Part shown: positions 1 to 6,045 of the stretch, in pieces
Position numbering within the stretch: the stretch's first letter is position 1
Layout of the letters: the number at the start of each line of letters is the position of its first letter
NCBI GenBank assembly: GCA_964639255.1
Contig: CAZXDP010000051.1
Coordinates: forward strand, 1-19,206
DNA: 19,206 bases
Origin: NZQO01 sp964639255
GTDB taxonomy: Bacteria > Bacteroidota > Bacteroidia > Flavobacteriales > Flavobacteriaceae
Reading direction: 5' to 3'
Notes under the pieces: generated by a model
The model's database searches: none
What the model saw: the letters and a program-made list of their open reading frames with translations, nothing else
Told to the model about the DNA's origin: nothing
Made by a program: the position numbers and the translations under genes

Positions 1-570
1 CGTTCCCAGGTTAATTACCGGCACTTCCCGATCCCATCGGCGCCAATTGTAGCTATGAATGTCATAAACTACCACAGCCCCGAAAGTTTCTTCCAAACGT
101 TCTAATAAGACATGGGTTACCTCATAAAAAAGTTGGTGCTTTTGCAGACTCTTACGCTTTTGTGAAGGGGGTAAGGGTGTTTTCCAGAGCTGTTTTCCCC
201 AGGCTTCCTCGAAAACCGCTTGCGAGGGTGGTCTGTTGAGATCGTACTCAAATCTGCTATCGCGACCGGCCAACACGATGGGGTGCGACGCTACAAAGCT
301 CTTCGTGCAAGGGTCTTCCTCATACCATCTGTCGTATTCGGTGTGTAGACAATTGTCCCAAAGTTCGCGCCTAAACTGATGACCGTCGTGCACGGCCGCA
401 CATATGTAGGGCACATAGGCTTCAATCTTCAGACTGAAAGAGTAATCGTGCGAAACCGCTTCAAAAGTTTCGCCCTTACGTATTTTATCGATAATTTCTG
501 AAATAGAAAGTCGCTGCACTGGCTTACACGTATTGTATGGATTGATTTCGGTTTGTGGATCAAGCTTCAT
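1..570 (-). CDS. N-formylglutamate amidohydrolase family protein (3' part cut by window edge)
   Basis: Translation of the minus strand from the ATG at 568-570 stays open for 190 codons to the left edge, so the C-terminal part is missing. The family are zinc-dependent amidohydrolases; the named member removes formate from N-formylglutamate in histidine breakdown. Visible signatures are GRDSRFEYDLNR near residues 102-113 and YDIHSYNWRRWD near residues 168-179, which match the metal- and substrate-binding blocks of the family. No histidine-utilisation genes are nearby. Instead the ATG lies 11 bases inside the end of the upstream ATP-grasp gene (ATGAAGCTTGA, start and stop overlapping), so the two are almost certainly co-translated. 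The natural substrate may therefore be the amide or peptide product made by that ligase rather than N-formylglutamate. Family assignment is firm; substrate is unknown. Confidence 0.88.
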   Translation of the reverse strand, partial: MKLDPQTEINPYNTCKPVQRLSISEIIDKIRKGETFEAVSHDYSFSLKIEAYVPYICAAVHDGHQFRRELWDNCLHTEYDRWYEEDPCTKSFVASHPIVLAGRDSRFEYDLNRPPSQAVFEEAWGKQLWKTPLPPSQKRKSLQKHQLFYEVTHVLLERLEETFGAVVVYDIHSYNWRRWDREVPVINLGT

Positions 571-1588
571 CTACGTGCTTTCTCAGCTTTTGTCGACGCT
601 CAAAAGCATTGACACGCTCCAGAACTTTATCCTCTACAAAATCGATGATTTTCTCTTGTACCTTGGTCTTGTATACCTTATTGATATAAGTTATGCCACC
701 GGGGGACATGACATTAACCTCTACCAACTTCCCACCTATGACATCGATTCCCACAAAATACAGTCCATCCTTAACCAATTTGGGTCCAATTCGACGGCAG
801 AGTTCCTTTTCCTGTTTGGACAACGTATGCTTTTGAACCGAACCGCCCGCGCTCACGTTGCTACGGTGGTCCTCCTCGCCCGGCACCCGACGCATTGCGC
901 CAATGGGTTGGCCATTAAGCAACAAGATGCGTACGTCACCTTGATCGGCTCCTTCAATATAGTCCTGCAGAATCACATAGTTTGAGGTACCATCTTTATT
1001 GTCTATGTAAAAATCCAGTAGCGAATTAATGCTGGACATCGCTCGCTTTTCAATAAGGATAACCCCAGAACCTCCATAGCCGTTCAAGGGTTTGAGAATC
1101 ATTTTTTCTGGACCTTCCTTAATTATTTTCTTTAGATAATCCTTGTTCTTGGTAACGTGGGTCTTTGGGATTAGCTCATTGTGATCGTCTTCAAAAACGG
1201 CGGTGTACAGTTTGTTGTTCGCCCTACGAATGCCATCGAGATCGTTCATGATAAAAACGTCGTCTTTTACAGAATCGAGAAAATTGAGCATAATCATATC
1301 CAACGGCGGATTGCTACGCAAAATGATGGCGTCGAACCCTGCCAAGGGGAGCATCTCATCGTAAAACTCTGACTTAGCGTGAAAAGACTTCAGCGAATTA
1401 GAGATTTTTTCCTTCCGTTTAAGGCATTTCGAAAAGGAGAAAGCAACGCTATCCCGTATGGTTAGGTTGGCAGGAGTGGTAATCGCTATACCGTGGCCGC
1501 GCTTGGCAAACTCAAGAATCAACGCCAGGGTAGAATCGTTCTCTGGGTCAATTTCCTCCCAAGGATACATTATAAAGCAAACATTCAT
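560..1588 (-). CDS. GshB/RimK-like ATP-grasp ligase ('glutathione synthase-like')
   Basis: This 342-residue cytosolic protein has the ATP-grasp fold that joins a carboxylate to an amine using ATP. Seen in order: an N-terminal pre-ATP-grasp domain with RSNPPLD (91-97); the ATP lysine K166 in MILKPLNGYGGSG with the glycine loop at 172-175; GDVRILLLNGQPIGA (217-231); R242, N244 and AGG (247-249); and the metal-binding D282, E290 and N292 in VEVNVMSPGGI. The layout and length are close to bacterial GshB (about 316 residues). No gamma-glutamylcysteine ligase is seen, and the same genome carries bshA, so true glutathione synthesis is doubtful. It overlaps an N-formylglutamate amidohydrolase gene by 11 bases. 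In Bacteroidota this pair is often followed by a DUF1704 ('QEGLA') metallopeptidase, which would lie beyond the left edge (from memory, not seen). Likely an amide or peptide ligase of unknown product. Confidence 0.85.
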   Translation of the reverse strand: MNVCFIMYPWEEIDPENDSTLALILEFAKRGHGIAITTPANLTIRDSVAFSFSKCLKRKEKISNSLKSFHAKSEFYDEMLPLAGFDAIILRSNPPLDMIMLNFLDSVKDDVFIMNDLDGIRRANNKLYTAVFEDDHNELIPKTHVTKNKDYLKKIIKEGPEKMILKPLNGYGGSGVILIEKRAMSSINSLLDFYIDNKDGTSNYVILQDYIEGADQGDVRILLLNGQPIGAMRRVPGEEDHRSNVSAGGSVQKHTLSKQEKELCRRIGPKLVKDGLYFVGIDVIGGKLVEVNVMSPGGITYINKVYKTKVQEKIIDFVEDKVLERVNAFERRQKLRKHVDEA

Positions 1589-1667
1589 AGATCAATTTTT
1601 TTAGCGCTTTACTAAAATAGCGGAATCTACGGGTAATGCCAAGATTTTGCCTTAAAAGCTTTTGCAT

Positions 1668-2459
1668 TTAATTAAATGTCTGCCCATTGTTTGCATTGCC
1701 GAAAGTAGCCGTCGCACTTGACGCCCAGGTAAAATCTACATATTCGCTTCCTATACCCGTAAGTTGTAAAGAAGCGCCAACTGGGGTCGTATCACTTTCT
1801 GAAACACCTATATCTACTGAAGTTTGACCAGTAGCTGAGCCTTCTATCGCTGTAAATGTACCTTCATAACTCAAAAACTGAATAACTTGGTTGGTAGAAC
1901 TTTTTACTAACGCAATACCATCGGGGCTTCCGTTTTGAATACCATTTACAGTATAATTTATAACCACAAAACCATAGCCGTTGCTCTGATTTGCTATTAT
2001 TCCCGTCAAGGGCGTAGTGTTATAAATCTGACCATTCGCTCCGTTGTACAATACGATTTCATAATCGCTTAAATCGGTTCCGGCTTCTCCCGCTACTTCT
2101 ATAGCTTCTCCTGTATCGGTACCTACATTATCATAATGAATCTCATTGATCCAAACCTCTGGCCGCGCAATTGCAATACTAGTTATGATATTCCAACTAT
2201 CACCGTCCCAGATTTCAAGACTACCCGTATCCTCTACGAAAATTAACAAACCAAAATCAGAATATCCGGCATTAATCGCATCGCGCGCAGCCACGTTGGG
2301 CACCCTCGGGGGCATCAAGCCTTTGTAGGTGGCGCCGCCATTCGAACTGCTGCTTACTTCTAACATAGATGCAGCAGAAGGGTTTGTCGTGCCTATTCCC
2401 ACCTGGGAATAGCCCAAAACCATACATAAAATAAACGATAACGTAACCCATTGTTTCAT
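1668..2459 (-). CDS. Secreted protein with N-terminal GIGT module and lamin-tail-like domain
   Basis: This 263-residue protein begins with a clear signal peptide (lysine at 2, hydrophobic core 5-16, likely cut after GYSQ at 19). Next comes the Bacteroidota surface-protein module: VGIGTTNPSAASMLEV (20-35), then YKGLMPPRV, a GLLIF strand and DGDSWN near 85-90. From about residue 100 it changes to a lamin-tail (LTD)-like immunoglobulin-type beta sandwich, marked by WINEIHYDNVGTDTGEAIEV, LSDYEIVLYNG and a late SPDGIALV strand. No type IX secretion tail is obvious at the C-terminus. LTD domains in bacterial exported proteins are thought to be adhesion or attachment modules, often beside nucleases or other hydrolases; no catalytic domain is present here. 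It stands alone between two unrelated operons, and its DNA looks more AT-rich than the neighbours. The role is probably cell-surface or extracellular, otherwise unknown. Confidence 0.8.
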   Translation of the reverse strand: MKQWVTLSFILCMVLGYSQVGIGTTNPSAASMLEVSSSSNGGATYKGLMPPRVPNVAARDAINAGYSDFGLLIFVEDTGSLEIWDGDSWNIITSIAIARPEVWINEIHYDNVGTDTGEAIEVAGEAGTDLSDYEIVLYNGANGQIYNTTPLTGIIANQSNGYGFVVINYTVNGIQNGSPDGIALVKSSTNQVIQFLSYEGTFTAIEGSATGQTSVDIGVSESDTTPVGASLQLTGIGSEYVDFTWASSATATFGNANNGQTFN

Positions 2460-2603
2460 AACTACAATTTTTTGATGAAAAAAATCATAGCTATAAGCAA
2501 AGTCTTATTCCCCGTGGGAACTAAATGATAATGATTTGGAGGGCAACTGCTGTCTGGAGAGATTTAAATATACTGAAAAAAACCTATTGTCCAAACATCC
2601 TGT

Positions 2604-2611
2604 CAAAAATA
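2604..2611 (-). promoter_or_regulatory. Candidate -7 element TATTTTTG
   Basis: The minus strand reads TATTTTTG, an exact match to the Bacteroidota -7 consensus TAnnTTTG, in the 201-base gap upstream of the secreted LTD protein. It would give a leader of about 140 bases. No TTG-type -33 element is visible at the usual spacing, and the gap is AT-rich, so a chance match is possible. The same gap (2460-2660) must also hold the end of the aroC-symporter transcript. I see only a weak six-pair hairpin there (arms 2614-2619 and 2625-2630), with one mismatch on the minus strand. Confidence 0.3.
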
Positions 2612-2660
2612 TACCTTTCACATAGGAAGGGCATATCTATAATGTTATAAAATAATTATC

Positions 2661-3962
2661 TTATTTCTGGTAGTTATCATCCCAATCCTTCACGTGTGGC
2701 GCGCCCAACTTCCCTTGGGCCTGCGCTACCATCATAGAGACGGCAGCATCGCCTGTAACGTTCACGGTGGTTCGGCACATATCAAGTGGACGGTCGACTG
2801 CAAAAATCAATGCCAACCCAGCCTCGGGAATACCAGCCTGTGCCAATACAATTACGAGCATGACCATACCGGCACCGGGCACAGCCGCCGAGCCGATAGA
2901 CGCCAAGGTAGCCGTGGCGATAATTCCCAACTGAGCGCCAAGGGATAAGTCCATCCCGAAGGCCTGGGCAATGAATACCGCTGCTACGGCTTGGTATAAA
3001 CTGGTTCCATCCATATTGATGGTCGCTCCAATAGGCAGTACAAAGCTAGTCACCTCGCGTTTTACGCCTAAGTGCTCCTCTACCCTTTCCATCGTAACCG
3101 GTAGGGTTGCGGCACTAGAGCTGGTTGAAAATGCAAGCAATTGGGCCGGACCGATTCCGTTGAGGAAATTTGCGGGCGATCGTTTCGTAAAAACCCAAAC
3201 CAGAAGTACATATACGGCGATCATGAGGGCAAGACCCAACAATACCGAAAGGGCGTACATCCCCAAGGCAGCGAACAAATCGGCACTGGGGGCTTCTACC
3301 ACCAGAGCCGCCAACAGGGCAAATACGCCGTAGGGCGCCGCCAGCATAATGAGATCGATCATTTTCAGAATTACTTCATTGAAACCGTCAAAAAAATCCT
3401 TTACGGGTTGGGCCGTTTTCTCTGGAATCAAGATGAGTCCAATTCCGAAGAAAATGGCAAAGAATATTACCTGAAGCATATTTCGGTTATCGGCAGAGGC
3501 GCCTACAATATTCTCGGGCACTAAATCTACCAAAGCCTGTAGCGGTCCGGCTTCCTTTTGTTTCTGGGCGTCCTGTCGTTTCATTTCGGCTTCTCCGCCA
3601 TAGGCCTCTACCAATTCGTTTCGGGTATCTTCACCTATGGTGCTCCCTGGCTTTATAAGGTTCACTACCCCCAAACCTATAGAAACGGCGATGACCGTTG
3701 TAATAACATAGGTGGTAATGGTGCGCAAGCCCATTTTCGAAAGGCTGCTAATATCCTTCAAGTCGGATACTCCCTTGATTAAGGACGCCAAAATGAGGGG
3801 TACGGCAATTAGCTTCAGCGCGTTGATGAAGATGGTACCAAAAGGTTTGATCCAATCTGCAATAAAGGTATCGCCCCATGAGAAATTGGTGAGGATAAGG
3901 GCGAATACTACCCCTAGGGCCATTCCCAATAAGATCTGCCAATGTAACGCTAATTTTTTCAT
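2661..3962 (-). CDS. Dicarboxylate/amino acid:cation symporter (glutamate/aspartate type)
   Basis: This 433-residue inner-membrane protein of the DAACS/SLC1 family (GltP, GltT, archaeal GltPh) imports acidic amino acids or C4-dicarboxylates with Na+ or H+. Visible family landmarks are the serine-rich hairpin AFSTSSSAATLPVTMERV, the metal-site motif TINMDGTSLYQAV, and the TM8 block DRPLDMCRTTVNVTGD at about 390-405. In that block D394 and R397 match the GltPh residues that bind the amino group and side-chain carboxylate of aspartate. Neutral amino acid transporters of this family lack the arginine. This favours glutamate or aspartate as substrate over neutral amino acids or simple C4-dicarboxylates (inference). 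The long charged TM4 loop (about 115-150, rich in E, K and Q) is typical of bacterial members. It starts 13 bases after aroC and is probably transcribed with it, although the two have no obvious shared pathway. Confidence 0.93.
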   Translation of the reverse strand: MKKLALHWQILLGMALGVVFALILTNFSWGDTFIADWIKPFGTIFINALKLIAVPLILASLIKGVSDLKDISSLSKMGLRTITTYVITTVIAVSIGLGVVNLIKPGSTIGEDTRNELVEAYGGEAEMKRQDAQKQKEAGPLQALVDLVPENIVGASADNRNMLQVIFFAIFFGIGLILIPEKTAQPVKDFFDGFNEVILKMIDLIMLAAPYGVFALLAALVVEAPSADLFAALGMYALSVLLGLALMIAVYVLLVWVFTKRSPANFLNGIGPAQLLAFSTSSSAATLPVTMERVEEHLGVKREVTSFVLPIGATINMDGTSLYQAVAAVFIAQAFGMDLSLGAQLGIIATATLASIGSAAVPGAGMVMLVIVLAQAGIPEAGLALIFAVDRPLDMCRTTVNVTGDAAVSMMVAQAQGKLGAPHVKDWDDNYQK

Positions 3963-3975
3963 AGAAATAGGTTGG

Positions 3976-5040
3976 TTAGATTTTTGAAATTTGGTTGAGC
4001 AGGAAAAAATCGGCCGCTACCAGCGCGGCCATAGCTTCTACAATGGGGACGGCCCTAGGAACCACGCAGGGATCGTGCCTACCCTTGCCTTCCATAGTTA
4101 CTTCCTGCCCTTCGGTATTGATAGTTTGCTGTTTTTGCATAAGTGTCGCTACGGGCTTAAAGGCGATTTTACAATAGACGGTTTCGCCATTGGTGATGCC
4201 CCCCTGTACGCCCCCGCTAAAATTGGTTTCCGTACTTCCATCACGTTTAAAGCGATCGTTATGTGCGCTTCCCCTCATCTTAGTACCGGCAAATCCGCTG
4301 CCAAACTCAAACCCCTTTACAGCATTGATAGAAAGCATGGCTTTGCCCAATTGGGCGTGAAATTTATCGAAAACGGGTTCTCCCAATCCCAAGGGCAAAT
4401 GCTCGATAACGCATGTAATGGTACCACCCACGGTATCGCCCTCCTTCCGAATGGATTTGATATATGCTTCCATTTTCTTTGCCATTTCCGGATCGGGACA
4501 CCGTACCGGATTCTTCTCGATTTCTGAAAAGTCCAACTCGGAATATTCTTTGCCAAGTTCCAATTCGCCCACAGAAGAAACATACGCGGTAATAGATACC
4601 TCCTGAAGCAGCTGCTTCGCGATCGCACCTGCCGCTACACGACACGCCGTTTCGCGGGCCGAAGATCGCCCCCCGCCGCGATAATCTCTGTTGCCGTACT
4701 TTTTGTCGTAGGTATAATCGGCATGGGAAGGCCTATATGTATCTTTGATGTGAGAATAATCCCCAGATTTTTGGTTGGTGTTCTGAATTAGAAAACCAAT
4801 GGGTGTACCAGTGGTCTTACCATTAAAAATACCACTGAGAAATTGAACCGTATCGGGTTCCTTACGTTGGGTTACAATAGCACTCTGGCCTGGCTTGCGA
4901 CGACGCATCTCCTGCTCAATGGCTTCAAAATTTAACGTTACACCAGCCGGACAGCCGTCGATAATTCCTCCAATCGCCTCGCCGTGCGATTCGCCAAATG
5001 TTGTGAGTTTAAAAAGCGTGCCAAAGGAATTTCCTGCCAT
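3976..5040 (-). CDS. aroC: Chorismate synthase
   Basis: This 354-residue cytosolic enzyme of the shikimate pathway uses reduced FMN to convert 5-enolpyruvylshikimate-3-phosphate to chorismate, the precursor of aromatic amino acids, folate and menaquinone. The three family signatures are present: FGESHG at 15-20 with its histidine, RPSHADYTYDKKYG at 103-116 with H106, and the RGGGRSSARET block at 121-131. A further conserved block, GSGFAGTKMRGSAHND, lies past the middle. The length matches the usual 350-400 residues, and the start MAGNSFG is the family's normal N-terminus. It is divergent from the metallophosphoesterase at 5209 and leads a two-gene run with the symporter. A TACATTTG octamer and an 8-base inverted repeat sit directly before the ATG. 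Function is secure. Confidence 0.97.
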   Translation of the reverse strand: MAGNSFGTLFKLTTFGESHGEAIGGIIDGCPAGVTLNFEAIEQEMRRRKPGQSAIVTQRKEPDTVQFLSGIFNGKTTGTPIGFLIQNTNQKSGDYSHIKDTYRPSHADYTYDKKYGNRDYRGGGRSSARETACRVAAGAIAKQLLQEVSITAYVSSVGELELGKEYSELDFSEIEKNPVRCPDPEMAKKMEAYIKSIRKEGDTVGGTITCVIEHLPLGLGEPVFDKFHAQLGKAMLSINAVKGFEFGSGFAGTKMRGSAHNDRFKRDGSTETNFSGGVQGGITNGETVYCKIAFKPVATLMQKQQTINTEGQEVTMEGKGRHDPCVVPRAVPIVEAMAALVAADFFLLNQISKI

Positions 5041-5041
5041 T

Positions 5042-5078
5042 TTTCGGTTTTCAACAAATGTAAATCTTCCAACCGAAA
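5042..5078. repeat. Perfect 8-base inverted repeat around the aroC promoter-like octamer
   Basis: TTTCGGTT (5042-5049) and its exact reverse complement AACCGAAA (5071-5078) are separated by 21 bases. They enclose the minus-strand octamer TACATTTG. The left arm ends two bases before the aroC start codon. Such a layout could be an operator for a dimeric regulator, or a weak stem if transcription starts further upstream. It could also be chance: one such repeat in a gap of this size is uncommon but not very rare. Confidence 0.35.
5055..5062 (-). promoter_or_regulatory. Candidate -7 element TACATTTG for aroC
   Basis: The minus strand reads TACATTTG, an exact match to the flavobacterial TAnnTTTG -7 element, 15 bases before the aroC ATG. 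Transcription would begin only about ten bases before the start codon. No TTG-type -33 box is seen at normal spacing. The 168-base divergent gap (5041-5208) contains no other convincing minus-strand match. On the plus side, CAACTTTG at 5184-5191 is a one-mismatch version that might serve the metallophosphoesterase gene. Confidence 0.35.
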
Positions 5079-5208
5079 CTTAAAAATAACCGTGTCTGTT
5101 TCTTACATTCAGCCACACTGTGAAGTAACAATTTCACCAACAATAGATAACATTGGCGTAATGTGCTAATATAGAATAAAATTCAACTTTGTAATCCAAA
5201 TAGACGTC

Positions 5209-6045
5209 TTGAAAAGAAAGGTAGAACTTGTTGTTATTAGCGACATCCATTTGGGAACCTACGGCTGCCACGCCAAGGAGGTGCTAAAATATCTCAATAC
5301 GATAAAACCGAAAAAGCTCGTGCTTAACGGGGATATCGTAGATATTTGGCAGTTTAGGAAACGCTACTTCCCCAAAGCACACTTACTCGTGCTTAAAAAA
5401 ATCATTGCCCTTGCCACCAAAGGTACCAAAGTCTATTACATTACGGGCAATCACGACGAGAAGATGCGCCGCTTTAGCGAAACCAAAATGGGTAACATAC
5501 AAATTGTTGATAAATTGGTACTCAACCTAGACGGCAAGAAGGCGTGGTTCTTTCACGGCGATGTTTTCGACGCTTCCATTCAACACGCCAAATGGATTGC
5601 CAAACTCGGAGGTTGGGGATACGACCTTCTTATTCTGTTCAATAGAGCGTTGAACCATTGCCTCGCCAAATTGGGACGTGAAAAATATTCGTTGAGCAAA
5701 AGAATTAAAAACAGTGTAAAGGGCGCATTGAAATTCATTTCCGATTTTGAGCAAACCGCCACGGAGCTTGCCATAGACCAAGAATTTGATTACGTTGTGT
5801 GTGGACATATACACCAGCCGGCCATCAAGGAGGTTCGCACTTCCAAAGGGAAATGCCTGTATTTAAACAGTGGCGATTGGATCGAAAATCTCACGGCACT
5901 CGAGTATAACAATGAACGCTGGCAACTTTACGTTCATGGAGAGCGAAAGCAATTCAACAAGCCCATTTTTATGAATGAGGAAGAAGAAGATGACTACCCA
6001 GAGTTTCTATCAGCCTTCTCCCCCTTGCAACAAGGCCTTTTTTAA
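5209..6045 (+). CDS. LpxH-type metallophosphoesterase (UDP-2,3-diacylglucosamine diphosphatase family)
   Basis: This 278-residue calcineurin-like phosphoesterase carries the full set of two-metal ligands: D12 and H14 in SDIHLG, D42 in NGDIVD, N81 and H82 in GNHDE, H116 in FHGD, and H200 and H202 in CGHIHQP. Members of this group are annotated as the enzyme that cleaves UDP-2,3-diacylglucosamine to lipid X in lipid A synthesis at the inner face of the membrane. Direct proof for this particular lineage is not visible here. The start is TTG: an in-frame stop lies at 5167-5169 and no ATG or GTG occurs between it and the conserved SDIHLG strand. The last 36 bases overlap, tail to tail, the end of the FAD/Fe-S dehydrogenase gene. 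Family is certain; exact substrate is likely but not proven. Confidence 0.88.
   Translation: MKRKVELVVISDIHLGTYGCHAKEVLKYLNTIKPKKLVLNGDIVDIWQFRKRYFPKAHLLVLKKIIALATKGTKVYYITGNHDEKMRRFSETKMGNIQIVDKLVLNLDGKKAWFFHGDVFDASIQHAKWIAKLGGWGYDLLILFNRALNHCLAKLGREKYSLSKRIKNSVKGALKFISDFEQTATELAIDQEFDYVVCGHIHQPAIKEVRTSKGKCLYLNSGDWIENLTALEYNNERWQLYVHGERKQFNKPIFMNEEEEDDYPEFLSAFSPLQQGLF

Noticed and set aside
533..985. Open frame of 150 codons on the plus strand
   Set aside because: It lies wholly antisense to the ATP-grasp and amidohydrolase genes, whose protein motifs are clear, and its translation shows no recognisable domain.
560..1588. True glutathione synthetase (gshB)
   Set aside because: The fold and motifs fit, but there is no gshA nearby, the partner is an amidohydrolase, and bshA suggests bacillithiol as the main thiol.
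1600..1667. Terminator downstream of the secreted LTD protein
   Set aside because: AAAAGCTTTT (1654-1663) is a simple palindrome and the CGCT/AGCG pair near 1605-1623 has mismatches and no T-run in the right direction.
3991..4527. Open frame of 178 codons on the plus strand opposite aroC
   Set aside because: It mirrors conserved aroC codons; the product is low-complexity with scattered cysteines and no family motif.
5119..5137. CRP-like palindrome (TGTGA ... TCAC) in the aroC/metallophosphoesterase gap
   Set aside because: The half-sites are ten bases apart instead of six and the right half is imperfect.
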